Origin: Hanleya hanleyi
Taxonomy: Eukaryota; Mollusca; Polyplacophora; Lepidopleurida; Hanleyidae
Direction of reading: 5' to 3'
Length of the DNA stretch: 64,000 nt
Assembly (NCBI GenBank): GCA_036873755.1
Contig: JAVTVY010016166.1
Coordinates: 1-64,000, forward strand
Each line of letters begins with the position of its first letter. Position 1 is the first letter of the stretch. Of this stretch, positions 10,780-23,574 are shown piece by piece. The notes under the pieces were generated by a model. That model did no database searches and was not told the DNA's origin. It saw nothing but the letters and a program-made list of their open reading frames with translations. A program made the translations under genes and the position numbers.

Positions 10780-13700
10780 TATTAACCCCTTTAAGAAGGT
10801 TACTCCAGACAAATCCAATTTTACGTCTACTGCGCATGTTTCTCCACATCTATCAAAATAGTGATATTTAAATGAAATTAAATGGAAAAGGAATATATAA
10901 GCTTTTAAGATAACATTTGTGAAAGGATTTTTGAATTGGATAATGTGTTTTCCAAATTTTGAAGCAATACCACCCAATGAAGTAACGTTAACGCTGAAAA
11001 CTGACTTGGCGAAATGGGTAATTTGGCCTCCTGACCATGGTAAAGTTAATTAGTAGTTGAGATTAAGTATTGTGAACGTTTCTCTGTGATCTCATTTTTC
11101 AATATCACGGGCATTGAAATCACACTTCTGACATTCTCTGAAAACTGTGACAGCACCTGCACATTGCAGCATTGGCATTCCGGGCGTGATGCTTTGCAAC
11201 GTCATACTCGATCTTAGAACTTTTATTGCACTGTGACGGCTTCTAATGAGATGTCCTGGACACATGGTCACGTTATACGACATCATCTCAGTCATTTCCC
11301 ATTTTCATGCTGTTCACTAGGGTGAATTGAAAAATCCGACAATATTGGTCCCTATAAGAAATAGAAGACTCAACGAGTTGAAAATCTTTTGTTGATTGTT
11401 GCAGGTGATCATGTTGTTCAGTTTACCTGAACAATTAAAATCACGCTACTACCTCTTTAAAGAGATTACTGATGTTAATGAAAATTGGGTGTCATTACAT
11501 CTTTTAGGTGGCTGCTGCATTTTTATTTTCTACAAGGGGAGTGACTTTCAAATATGAAATGCCATCTTCAAATGTTTTTTGTCACTTCCCTGCAGTGAAT
11601 CATTTGTACATGTACAACCAGAGAGGCAATTTAGCAAACATTAGTAATGGTATCTGTGCTATATTAAGAAATCAGACAAGGTTTTATGTGAATGTTATAT
11701 TTTATTAACTTGCTGAATGGCCTATAGAATACAGGTGAATTGATGGTAAATGAGGACTGGCCATTGCGGTTTCTATAAAACAAAACTTGATGATATGAGG
11801 CAAACACTAGCTAAACACATCATGTGATCATTAATCTGGTTGTTCCAATGTTCTATGAAGTCCCACTAAAACAGATCTTCAGTGATCATTAAATTGTGGA
11901 CACAACTGGCAGATCTTGGAATCAATGCAAGAAGCCACCAAAAATGAACACCTGTAGATGTCAGATCTCGACTCGATACAAGATGTCACCAAATCTAGCA
12001 GATCTCCATACAAGATGCCACCAATAGTGAACACATCAAGTAGAGCTTGATAAAGACCAAAAGTGTGCTTGTGTTACTACCAGAGCTACCAGATCTTGAT
12101 TGCTCAATGATGGGTTTTCTACACGATTAGCACACACTCTCTACCACTCACCCATGCCATGGTCTACAGGACTAGATATAAATCTATATACATGTACATA
12201 TAAACTTTACATGAAACAGTTCAGGTGGACCCTCTCGGAGTTCCCAGGATTGTACAATACATACTGATCCACTGGAGGTCTGATCTAGACTTTCGGTTTG
12301 GGCACCCATACGTGGCACAGTGTGTGGCAAGTTATAGTGAAATAGGCTGTGGTGCAGGACTTTTGAAGCCCATGGAAGCTCTAGGAGTATTGAATGATCT
12401 AAAATACAGCTTGACAACTTGATATTTCAGCATCAATACTTGCATTACTGTTGGATTCGGCATCTTCAGAGAAAAAATCTATAAAAAAAATGCTTGTTTT
12501 TCCCCATTGGGTGCCCAAACTCATAGTGCCCTAACCCTTTTAAACGGGCTCAAAAATGACCTGGATCCAGCCTTGCACTCGTTTCAGCTTGAAAATGTCT
12601 GAACATTTTATTATTATATTCCCACACATCTGTTGCACTTTAATACAAACATTTTTCTCTCAATACAACATCAGATGTGTACAAAATGTATATGGATCAA
12701 AACAAAGTAAAAATCTGGTAATCTATGTCCATTACGCTTACATGATTTGCAACTCCATATAATTTTACATGGATTTTGATTTGAAAGACACAAAAACACT
12801 TGTTAACAGGGGATGGCCCCTCATACATGTATGTCTCAGCAGAAACCTATCACAATCAAGTCATCTAAGAATTACAGTACGTAAAATATTTTGGCTGTGG
12901 ACTAAGTCACCATATACATACCCAAGATTGTGGCCATATTGATTTCACCACCACAACTGTGGCTTGCATAAAATATGTGAAAAATTGTAACAAAATATTA
13001 CATCATGGCTATACACACCAAAGAAATTAAGTCATCAGTGCTATGGTAAATATAATTTAAACTAAATTTAGTAGTGTTGCTTACATACATGATACATGCA
13101 TAAACCAGCTGTATAATAACATGTACATACGGTAATCCCTCTAATAATTTAATCCCCGTATCAAAATTCAGTCCGCTGTTCTAGTAAATTTCATCACCCT
13201 ATAAAATCCTTGAAACAATGAAGAAATAATGGATTATCTGCATGATTTTGAACCATTTTGTCAACTGCCTGTTCTAATAACTTTGATCACCCCCTAGGTT
13301 TTTGGTGCAAAATTTCACTTCCTCTGATTGATTTATCAGAGGGATTACCCTATAGGTTAAACATCACCATTGTACAGATAGTTCCTCTGCACACCAACTC
13401 TGACAGAATACATCTATATCAAGAAACCCGTTCTGCTTGTTCTCTTCTGGTATCACAACCAATGTACCAATGCATGTAGATGTCCCAGCTTCTCTATGCT
13501 GATGTCAACACTTGTGTATATGTTCAGTTTGTTCAGTCCAGCTGTTTTTAATAGCATTCACAGCAGTTCTAACTGCACAACCTCCAACCCCATGCAACTG
13601 CATAAAGGGTTGAAGTGCACAGCAGAAATTATCATGCACATCAATTTGGCAATTTTTTATTATTTTTTTTATGTTGTTCGTGTGATAAGATTTCAATTTT

Positions 13701-14565
13701 TATTGAGGCCAAACATATTCAGTTTAAGCTGCAATGTTATCGTGACTGCAATTTCATGATGATAGTTGAGCATAGTCAAGATAAGTGTGGATGTATGTGT
13801 GAGTGTTGACCAATTTTTAGAATATCAGAAGATATTTCATGTAAAAAGATATACATCCGACAACAGGAGATGAATATGAACAGCCACGCTGTAGCAATTC
13901 AAGATTTATCCTCATGCTATACGAGTCAAGTATCAACATGTAGACAATTTCAAAATTCAGCTATTGTACTAGTTTACATGCACTGATGCAGATGTGTCTT
14001 TGGTAAAATACATGTCCACAACAGGTATGCAGATTGCAGTTATTGACATTAACATCATTACCCTATGGAAACAATTATTACATTTTTTTTTTGTCACGTC
14101 ATTGATTTAATGACGGAAACATTGTTCATTTCTGAGATTTTCGGTGTGTATAATACCCTGTTGTTGTCAAAATCATTATTGCATACTTTAACCAAGACGG
14201 CTAGCAGTGCTTGCTTTTAACATGTTCATAAATGGTACACACAAAGCATATAACTGCACTTCTCAATTACAGTTAACCATGATTTGCGTCCTACAAGATC
14301 TAATCAATGAATACTGTTAGTTTGCTATCAAAGATGATTTTCTTTTGGTTGTAGCTGCATGTAATTCATACTGTTGATTTCTTTAAGGTTTTGGTCAAAC
14401 TAAAGGTGCTATACAGCTAAGATGTGAAGACAATACACTTTTGATTATCTACATGTATTCTATATACACTGTACACTTCCATTCTCTGTACAATGGAAGT
14501 TAACTGCCTCTATGCATAGTCTGGATTACTTCAATAGGCCATTCCAGTCCAAACAAACTTTTGGG
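10780..14565. other. Unassigned sequence downstream of SH3RF
   Basis: I see no gene. It is AT-rich with scattered ACATGTA words. Part of it may be distal SH3RF 3'UTR. Short ORFs (for example 12184-12417 minus and 13496-13759 plus) lack recognisable domains. Confidence 0.35.
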
Positions 14566-14737
14566 CAACCAGGTAAAACAAAAAGGGCAACGATTTGGTG
14601 TAAGACTCACGAAATATAATTGACAAAGGATCTGCTGCAAGTTGTATTGTCAACCAGGTAAAACAAAAAGGGCAACGATTTGGTGTAAGATTCACGAAAT
14701 ATAATTGACAAAGGATCTGCTGCAAGTTGTATTGTCA
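14566..14737. repeat. 85-bp tandem duplication
   Basis: Two adjacent copies (from 14566 and from 14651) starting CAACCAGGTAAAACAAAAAG, differing by a C/T near 14606/14691. Lies downstream of SH3RF, possibly in or just beyond its 3'UTR. Confidence 0.85.
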
Positions 14738-14799
14738 GTCTTTTGTCCAGGATATTGCCTTGCCACAAAAAGCCTGCATGCCCCATGAGAGTTCAGAAA

Positions 14800-16267
14800 C
14801 TTTTAATGCTTTCGTTTTACACACAGGAAGCCAGTATCATATCTCCTACAGCAGTAGTCCAGCTATGAGATTCTTTTCATATATGGCTTTCAGCAACTTC
14901 ATTCAGTCAGTAAAGAACTGTTGATGTCCGGCAAGCATTCACTGTATTGAAAAATTAATCCCTAAATGAGACAAATGGATGCAGAATCTAGTAACTGTTG
15001 GCTTGGTGAACTTCCATTCCTCGAATAGCCCTATGGTTTTTACCAAATTCTTCTCAAATACAATTAACCCCAATAAACCAATCGGTGGCCTTGTAGCTGG
15101 AAGATATTGGAAACGGCCCATTAGGCTTTCAAGGGTAGTAATGGGAGGTGGTATGACCTGTTCAGTTCAGCATCCCTCCAGTCAAACTTGGGTCAACAAG
15201 TGGAATGGACCAGTCATCACCAGAACCATATCACTAATGGTATATCAATTCCATGATGCATAAATAATGACTGTTTCATTCAGCATCTAAGAAGATCAGG
15301 ATAGTATTACTGCTGTTTGTCCACCTGGATAGGAGTATTAAATCCAATAATTTAGCAGCTTAATTTAGCAGCTAGTTTTTTCTACTCACTGGCAATATGA
15401 TAGATATGGCAAGAAGGGCACTACATCAAAATGATTTTAACATCATCTGAGCAAGAATCCTCTATCAGCAAGAGTTTGTATTTAAAGCATGCTCTGAGAA
15501 TACTGTCTCCAAGGCTAAGATATGGTGCGAAAGAAGCTTATTACACAATATGATCTGAAGCTGCTTCTTGTCAGGCTAAGATTCGGTGTGAAGACAACTG
15601 TGACATGATTTGGCATCTCTGAAACACTATTCACATACGAATGAGCAGGTAAAAAAACACAGTAGCTTCAATTGTGCTGGATTTGCTTTGGTGCTGAAGC
15701 TGCTTAATTCAGTGCAGAAAGCTACACAAGTTAGAGCAAAAGGCTGCTGCAACATCATGTAAATGTAACAAGGCTAAGATCAGGTTGAAAAACAGTGAAA
15801 AGTCATCTGAAACAGCCTGTCCATCGACTGACATGACTGAGGTAATGGTGCTAGGACGGCTTGTAACATGGTAGGTAACAGCTGGCCCCTTTCGGATGCT
15901 CGGATTTGGTGAGAAGACAAATGATTGGAAGCAAGTGACTCTGGTACTAATCGTCAGTACATATAATATCATCTGAACCAGTGTTTTTAGCCAAGTAAAA
16001 CCCTGGCCACCATTCATCTTATGTCCAATCGTGGGTCAGAGCTGCAATTCCAACCTCTCACAAGTCTATCATATCTACAGGATGAAGAACTGGAGGGAAT
16101 ACTCAAAGCTTCTGTGTCCCTTATTTCGATCACGTGAGAGAACAATGGTAGAAAACTTGTTACAACTCGAATTGGTAGAAATTTAAGGCAGCACAAGTTG
16201 TCTGGAGACAGCTGAACCATAGATCCCATATATACTGGCTGGGCAATGCTGTGTGGAAAAGGATAGC
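14800..16267 (-). other. Probable SH3RF 3'UTR (distal end uncertain)
   Basis: Minus-strand sequence directly after the stop. No AATAAA is visible on the minus strand between the stop and about 13700; an ATTAAA lies near 14805 and an AATAAA near 13697, so a 3'UTR of 1.5-2.6 kb is possible. The part from 15420 to 16000 holds degenerate repeats (listed separately). No other coding frame here is convincing. Confidence 0.4.
15420..16000. repeat. Degenerate ~61-bp repeats in the presumed 3'UTR
   Basis: A motif like AAGGCTAAGATTCGGTGTGA followed by AGACAA and then ATCATCTGAA recurs, starting near 15511, 15572, 15770 and 15892 (plus strand); the ATCATCTGA half also appears near 15440 and 15970. A relic lies near 14420. 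Copies are spaced about 61 bp or a multiple of it, with indels. In the mRNA orientation the motif is reverse-complemented. Confidence 0.5.
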
Positions 16268-16439
16268 TCAGTCATATTTCTCTACAAAGCTGCCAGGAAA
16301 GAGACCTGTCTTGCCTGTCCGTTGTAACGTCCCTTTGTACCAGCCATCATCTCGTTTCTTTTGGACAAAGACAACATCACCGACCTTCATACCTAACTCA
16401 ATCTCACTCTGTGGTGGGTAAGGTGCTATACAACGGAAC
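16268..16439 (-). CDS. SH3RF1: SH3RF exon 13: SH3-4 and stop codon
   Basis: 172 bp encoding residues 810-866 and the TGA at 16270-16268. Acceptor TTTTTCTTCCAG. It contains the fourth SH3: [31 protein letters not shown] (W843) and [12 protein letters not shown] (P858, F861), ending three residues later. Vertebrate SH3RF1 also stops just past FPGSFVENI, so this is the true C-terminus. An SH3 domain here separates it from SH3RF2, which lacks SH3-4. Confidence 0.97.
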
Positions 16440-17684
16440 CTGGAAGAAAAACATGCAAGATTATGAAAAGATCAACTGCAACGAAGTTTAGGAGAAGATA
16501 ATATCTGAGAACATACAAGTGTATCAATGAAGACTGCGTAAATATAAACAATCACATATAATACACAAAGAGAAATTTAACAAAATGCAGTAATACATTC
16601 CTCATATACCCAGATATAGTATTGAAGTCAACAAATCTCAAACAGCATTGCATCTATCCTGTAAGGGCTTCTTTTTGTGAAAAGCATTGTACACATTAGA
16701 TTCTACAACTGTAACTCGAATTCAAAAATCCAATTTCTTAAATGCATTGAACATGCATAACAAGGTAAAACATGACATCTGCATACATTTTATAAGCCAG
16801 GTGGTACATGCATATTCTTGTCACATATATGTTGTTTCTCCATTTGTCTATGGAATTAATAGAAATGCATTCATCTGATAATCCAATACTTCCACGTTAC
16901 TGATCAATTTCATTAAGTTCACGTATCTATCCCAGTACAGTGAAAACAACCATCTCTCCGCCTTTGAATTAAGGCCTAAACAAAGTTGTTTATCAGGCAA
17001 GTTTTTTTTTCAAATGGGGTGGTTGGGCAGCTTTTTATTATTTTTAATTTTTGTATCATAACTGATGTTTTTAAACAGATTGAGCTCTTTTATCTTGTGA
17101 CCATCTGGGTAATTGACAAATCCACAAGTTGCCTAATGCCAGCAGTCTGTTAGGGAATTATGTGTACACAGCTGGCAACCCTAGTACTGAGCTGTAACTG
17201 TATTTTCTGCTTAGAAAGCCCCGAGAAGTTCTGATCACTTGCTGACCATAACATACTGAGCAGTAACCACACTGTACCGGTATGTTACTGACAGTTTACT
17301 GTAGTCCGCCACTGGGGCAAATGAAGGCCAGATCTGTATACAGCTGATATATTCAACAAATATGTGTCATCGAAGCCAGGCATTGCATGTCACACTTTCT
17401 CATTGGCTGTCAATGAAATGTTGTTGGTCCACATGCTTGTTCAACACCATTCGGACAGCCAATGAAGAACTGTGAATGTGAATATAGCCAATGAATATTA
17501 TGCCTGTGAATACAGAATTCTGCTCACTGGCTGGTTATTAACACCAAGAACCCAATGTAGAACAGATATATTCATTGGGTAATCCAAATACAAATTAGGC
17601 CACTACTATGCTCAGTGGAGAAGCACAGAAAGTGACAAGGGCAGTGAGTGTAGGTTCACATAAAATAAACATGTATGTACATAC
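16440..17684 (-). other. SH3RF intron 12
   Basis: Donor GTATGT, acceptor TTCTTCCAG in gene orientation. Unique-looking AT-rich sequence; nothing else recognised. Confidence 0.85.
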
Positions 17685-17828
17685 TTTTCCCTAACTATTG
17701 GTACTTTGGGTTTCGCCAACTTTGCAGAGGCACTATGATTGGAGGTGGAGTCAAATGACCCTGTTTTCTTGTGTTGACTCGCCTCAGCCATCCCGACACT
17801 GCCACCTTCAGATGGATATGAGCCAGAT
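17685..17828 (-). CDS. SH3RF1: SH3RF exon 12: RSGSYP / KKTGSFDS segment
   Basis: 144 bp encoding residues 762-809 plus two bases of Lys810. Acceptor TACTACCCGGGGCAG, donor AAA|GTATGT. The motifs RSGSYP and HKKTGSFDS match RAGSCP and HRKASSLDS in vertebrate SH3RF1. Both are RxxS or KKxxS-like, so they are candidate kinase or 14-3-3-type sites (inference). The acceptor's pyrimidine tract is weak and GC-rich. Confidence 0.92.
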
Positions 17829-18352
17829 CTGCCCCGGGTAGTACAAAATATGGTCCATGTTAGTATTAACAAAACGAACAAAACATATAAGTGAACAGAA
17901 CAGAAATGCCCATGCCACGGTTGCTAGGTTAATGATAAGGATTCTAATAATACAAGCACTCCAGAACACAGTCTACAAGATTATTCAAGCAGAATACAAG
18001 ACACTTCTAGCTTCATAGGCACAGCCTTCTTTTTTTTTAGCACTGCATTAACCCTTTTTTACTGCTCACATAGAAAAAACTCCTTATTTTTGTTTGTTTT
18101 TTTTGTTTGTTTTATTTTTTTTTTTTTTTTTTTTTTACACATTGCCGAAATAATGTTCCATGTCTTGTTTTATTTGAAGAAAATATTCAAATAAAATTGT
18201 TGGTTTCATGCAAAATGTACTGAACTACTGCATTGGATTGTCATAAAAGATGGATATATTTGGTCTGTGTAAAAGAAAAGATTTTTCAAAAAGCTTCCTT
18301 CCATCAGTTTGTTTTTCAAAAAAGTGCCTGTGAAGGTAGAGATTAAGTTTTT

Positions 18353-18685
18353 TCAGCCTTGTATATTCTTCCTATATTCAGCCTTGTATATTCTTCCTAT
18401 ATTCAGCCTTGTATATTCTTCCTATATTCAGCCTTGTATAATCTTCCTGTATTCAGCCTTGTATATTCTTCCTATATTCAGCCTTGTATATTCTTCCTAT
18501 ATTCAGCCTTGTATATTCTTCCTATATTCAGCCTTGTATATTCTTCCTATATTCAGCCTTGTATATTCTTCCTATATTCAGCCTTGTATAATCTTCCTAT
18601 ATTCAGCCTTGTATAATCTTCCTATATTCAGCCTTGTATATTCTTCCTATATTCAGCCTTGTATATTCTTCCTAAATTCAGCCGG
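18353..18685. repeat. 25-bp minisatellite, about 13 copies, in SH3RF intron 11
   Basis: Unit CAGCCTTGTATATTCTTCCT plus ATATT; copies differ by one or two bases (TATAATC, CTGTATT). The 25-bp period keeps two frames open for over 80 codons, which explains ORFs here; they are not genes. A T-rich tract lies at 18085-18136. Confidence 0.95.
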
Positions 18686-19611
18686 CGTCTGATACAGGAC
18701 ATTTATTTGTGCTCCAGTAGATCTCTGTAATTTGGGAGGAACAATCAGACAGGTCATCTATCTCCAATTTCTGGTTCTTTCATCTATATGAATGAATGCT
18801 CATTATTAACTACACATAGTTAGTAATTTTCATACAACAGTAACCAAACTACGTGTAAAGTAACATCTATATGAACAACCATAAAATCCACGGAAAAATC
18901 ACAATACAAAATAAAGAATTCAAACATAGATGCTGGAATAAGAATTTTTTTTATGATTTTGAAACATGCAAAAGTGCAAAAGGTTTATGCTGACAGTGCA
19001 ATTTATTAATTTGTAGATCATCAGAATGAGTATGTAAGGCCAATGGACCTAGAGCTGTATAGAGCTGAAACTGAAAAAATAACCACAGTTGGAGAGTAAG
19101 TTATCTCCCCCTGAAACCCTGCTGCTCTCAATGGTCATTTTTACCCCAAAAAAACGGAAACTCATGAAATCATTCACTTTGGCAATTATGACTTGCATGG
19201 TCAGTGCAAGTCCACACTGAACCACATGGTGGAGTTTCGACTGGCTTTGGAGCGAGTTATTCCCCTATTGGCTAACCTGTATCACACAATAGCTACAGCA
19301 ACTCTTAGTATCATCCAATCAGCAATGAGCACTGTCATTTCAGGCAAGTCCAAGTACAAATGTTCATCATGAAGTGGGCTAGGCCAGTGAAGAAGATAAT
19401 GTTGTACAGTGTGGCATTTTCTTCATTTAGTTGTGGTACATTCAAGAAATTAGAGCACTAGTTGGGGACTATAGTATTTACTGCAAGTTCCTTGAACACA
19501 TGCTCTACAAGTGCAACAAAATGGAAGATTCACTTTCCAAATAGGGTTATATAAACAGCCAACATGTGAGGCATGCTCATGTCTAAGACAAAACAATACA
19601 CAACTCCATAC

Positions 19612-19751
19612 CTGACATGACTAATGCCTACGTCTGCTACATGAACAGGATTGGCTCCACCTACAACCTCCTCATGTGACTTTGATTTCTTGCCCTTTCC
19701 CGGTGCGAGCCTCTTTACTAAACTGAGTTTGTCTTTCTTATCTTCCTTCTT
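19612..19751 (-). CDS. SH3RF1: SH3RF exon 11: basic KKEDKK segment
   Basis: 140 bp encoding residues 716-761 plus two bases of Arg762. Acceptor TTTTACTGTTACAG, donor CAG|GTATGG. It is Lys-rich (KKEDKKDKLSLVKRLAPGKGKK) and aligns to KKEKKGLLKLLSGASTKRK in vertebrate SH3RF1. This conserved basic patch could serve as a localisation or interaction signal (inference). Confidence 0.92.
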
Positions 19752-22085
19752 CTGTAACAGTAAAAGTTAAACATCTCTGGTTAATCATGTATCTCAGTAT
19801 GGTCATACAGCAATATAATATTACATGCATGTCCGTATGGTAATTCCTCTAATAATTCAGTCATAGCAAGTGAAATGTCCCACCATTAACTCGGGGGGTG
19901 AGCAAATTTATATATAAACTGAAGTTTGACAAACTGGTCCAAAATCATGCATATAATTCATTATTTCTCTGTTTTATATCAATATTCCTACGAAGTAGGC
20001 TACAGATCGCAAATTGTCCGGTAATGAGTGAGTCAGTCAGGCAGTCAGTCAGTCCATCAGAGTCCTTTCGTCGGCAAAATAAGGAGAACCATTGACATTA
20101 GAACCTTGATTTTTGGCACGAACGTGCATTAGGGCATTGTTACCAGCAAGTTCTGAGCTGACCGAATTCTGATGAAAATTTGATTTATAATTATTTTTTT
20201 TATTATTCATTGATAGCTCAGCGAGTGCACTGTCATGCCCATTGGGAACCCTTGGCTGTATGTTTCACTGTATATATAACACAGTACAAAATCTGGTGGG
20301 ATATGCCATTCGTAATTGTTTTTATGAAATAGGAAATGCTAATTTTCCATCATTTGTTAGTGCATTTATCTACACTGCTATTACCAACTTGCCAGCTTCA
20401 ATACACACAATTCAGTATATTGTTATAGATATATGTAAACTGTGGCCTTTAACGTGTATCCTATTTCACATCCAAACATTTCATCACAGGCCACATCAGG
20501 CTTTAAATTCAGGTCAAATTGCCCACTGGTTGAGTCAGCCTGGTGCAATAACCCAGCAGAAGAAAGAAAGATGTGGTATCATCCTTCAGATTAGTCTGTG
20601 TGAGCAACAATGATAAAAGTTTACTGAGGGTGAAACAAAGCCATGACGGCATGTTTAAAGGGTCTTAATTTATTTTCTTTGGGTAGAATTTAACTAGATA
20701 AAGTAACTTTGATCATGATTTGAAAATATGAGCACATACTTTGAGGTTTTTTTTGTACCTCTTGAATATTGACTATATATCACACTGGGATATAATTTAA
20801 ACAAAAAATTACATGTGTAAACAAAATATGTCAAAATTTTTCTTGTCATTTCAAATCTTGATCCATTTTGATTCCTTGATTAGGGATACAGAATCACTGC
20901 CACGGAGTGTGTTGGTGTGTCACAGCAATGTAATTCCGATTCACACAACGAAGCTGAGGTGGTTTAATGTTTATCAATGAAGAAAATCATCGATCAACCG
21001 TCATAGAATATAATGTGAAACAAGAAAACCGGAATAGTACATTCATCAGATTGCCGATACCCAAAATGTGTTGTCTCATATATCTAGATAACAACGTGAT
21101 GTAGAGACGCTATTTATTCGTCTTTGTACCGGTTATGCTCAGGAGAATGACATAGAATCATTATTATCTTATGCAGAGAAGGTGTTGGTCTTGAGTTGAA
21201 TTACCGTAAACTAGATAAATGCTACCGTTCTACTATAGTACTATATATAAAAATTTGTTGTATTGTTGGGAAGATAATGCGATTCAAAAAGTTGTTTTGA
21301 TCCTGGACAAGGGCACTGAAAACCATTAAAGAGGTGTAAATGTATTTTCACACGTAAAGCTTGAAATCTACTGAACTTTTTATTATTCAATGTGTTTCCT
21401 TTAGTTAAAAAATTGTAAAATTAAATCGGCGATCGTTATTTATTTTTGGAATGAAGGCGCATTAGGAGACTGTTACCAACAAGTTCTGAGCTGACCTACT
21501 TTGATGAAAATTTCTGGTGATTTTTGATGAAAATCACTGGCGATTCTGACTTGGGCGGTGCCCATCTTAATATAGGCAGGATTTCAACTGGGGGTGGGGA
21601 TTTCCAAGAGTTCAGTTCGCGTTCGAGTCCTAATGCCTACTCTACTTCGTAGGTCCTGTGACGTTAGTCACACTGCTCATGTTTTTATAGGCTGATGAAA
21701 TACACTGTAACAGTTGATCGAATACTGTCCCCAAAATTGAGGGCAATTGAATTTTGATTGGGAGATTGTCAGAATTATAAAAGGGATTACCGTATATGTT
21801 ACTTGAACGGCTTTAGCTGAACTTTCCTGTTAATTTATATTGCAATTTGCTCCTTTCCTGTTAATATATATTGCAATTTGCTGTCTTAATTTACCGGTCA
21901 TGAAATTATTTCTATTACTATTGGAGAGCTGTACTGGTCTAGTAGATACATGTACACAGAGCAGAGAGAGTTGCATGCGAGCCCCGACCAGATGTGGTAT
22001 GACTACCGAGGATAAGAGATGTGAATACAGTGACCAAGACGATGTCATCATTTAACAAAGATGAGATGCAGATCCATATACTTGC
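19752..22085 (-). other. SH3RF intron 10 (GC-AG) with repeat debris
   Basis: Begins GCAAGT in gene orientation and ends TTACAG. Inside, CCTACGAAGTAGGC near 19986 and GCCTACTCTACTTCGTAGG near 21636 face each other, and GTTCTGAGCTGACC occurs near 20148 and 21483. The 1.65-kb part between may be a degenerate transposon. No coding content recognised. Confidence 0.6.
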
Positions 22086-22791
22086 CTTGTCCTTGTCTCT
22101 GTTAGGACTACTTGATGATGAGGTGTTAGGTACAGATCCACCGATAGCCCCTGCTACAACGTTTGGTGGGCCACTGATCACAACGCCTGAACCATGTGTG
22201 ATGACGGTGGGAGATGGAGCCGACTGAGGCTTACTTATTAAAGCACTATTACTGTAACCAGGATTGCTTTGTGCCAATACAGAATGAGAGACTGGTTTCC
22301 TGGAAGAATGTCCACTTTCTGAGCTGGGATGATGATGGGAGCTTTTGGAATTGGATCCTTTGGATGAGTTTGATAGGTTTGATGAGTAGTTTACAGGGAC
22401 ATGCGGGTGTTTGACTCCCGTAGCGGCAATGTTTGTGTTATGGGAAGACTTTGTGGGGACACCTGAGGACCCCTGTCCTGCAGAGGCTTGGGAAGCAGCT
22501 ACCACAGCTGCTTTGCCCATACGGGGCATCAATGGGGGTCCGCTCTGCCGAACTGGGACGCGAGGATTACTACTGGAACGTTGATGCTGCGGACTCGCTT
22601 CTGAGCCTGTCGTTGGGACGGTGGGACCAGCAACAGTGCCCCCTGGTGTTGGCTGTGCGTGATGAGTAAGCTGACTAGCCTCGGTGGATACGACAGCAAT
22701 GGGGACGGCAACTGGGCTGGAGATTGCTATTGGGGCCTTAGCTCTGATATTGAGAACATTAGAACTTACTGGCTTCAGTGGTATAGATGAT
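22086..22791 (-). CDS. SH3RF1: SH3RF exon 10: long Ser/Pro/His-rich linker (GC donor)
   Basis: 706 bp encoding residues 480-715, the largest exon. Acceptor TTCTGTACTTTCAG joins exon 9 in phase. The sequence is low complexity (Ser, Pro, Val, Ala, a Ser/His stretch) and probably disordered, as in the matching part of the vertebrate protein. The exon ends NRDKDK, and exon 11 starts KKEDKKDK; together they match the PDKDSKKEKK motif. To reach this the donor has to be AAG|GCAAGT, a GC-AG intron whose other donor positions fit consensus. The frame continues past the donor to 21939, which is intron. Confidence 0.93.
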
Positions 22792-23574
22792 CTGAAAGTA
22801 CAGAATAGAACTGAAATGGACCTGGATAAACTTAAATATAAATAGACAGTATCAATACAATGGATGCAAAGGACTGACTGAAGGGACATAAGGGACCGTA
22901 TCCAACCATCGTTTGCTGTTGAGACGTTTTAAACGATGGAAAAAAACGCTCAGCTACTACACCCATCGTTTGCACCATCGTTTTTTTGTGTAGCAAACGA
23001 TTAAAAAAACCATCACCGGAGACTGCCAAAGGTGCCGCTGTCGTTCGGAAGAAAACGTCGTCGTTTGGAAGAAAACGATTGTCGGCTGACAAAAGACGAT
23101 CGCACGTGTTAAGCTGCGCATAAATACACACTGGGTGAACAGGCCGTGCCTTAGCTCTCAACTGCGCACATGTGTAACAAAATATAGCGCTATCAGCGAA
23201 TGTGAAAACGGGTTTAACACAGGGGAAATAAATTACACTTTAATTGCCTTCTGCGTTTGTTTTAAAGGTTTGATTACGGGAAGTCGCGGTTTGTGTGCAA
23301 AATTTTTCTATGAAAATGACAATCATCTAGCTGTGATAATGGAAGTGTCACGTACGCAAATAAAACTGAATGGTTTAATAACACCCTCCCCATGTATGCA
23401 CGGTGTAAAAAATTTCTTTGAATAGGCCGGAAAAGGTAATCCACAGATAACTCTGCCGATATCTTACTGATCTGAATTCTGTTCAGTTACTATTTAACTT
23501 GAAGAAATACCCGTTTCAGAAATATTTAGGTTGATAGATATTTCCTTGTTATTCAGGGCGATACGGAAGTCTAC

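Noticed and set aside
18309..18692. 127-codon plus-strand frame rich in repeated IFSLVYSSYIQ
   Set aside because: Pure translation of the 25-bp minisatellite inside an SH3RF intron.
21939..22085. Extension of the exon 10 frame past 22086
   Set aside because: The continuation does not match SH3RF, while the GC donor at 22085-22084 restores the conserved KKEDKK junction.
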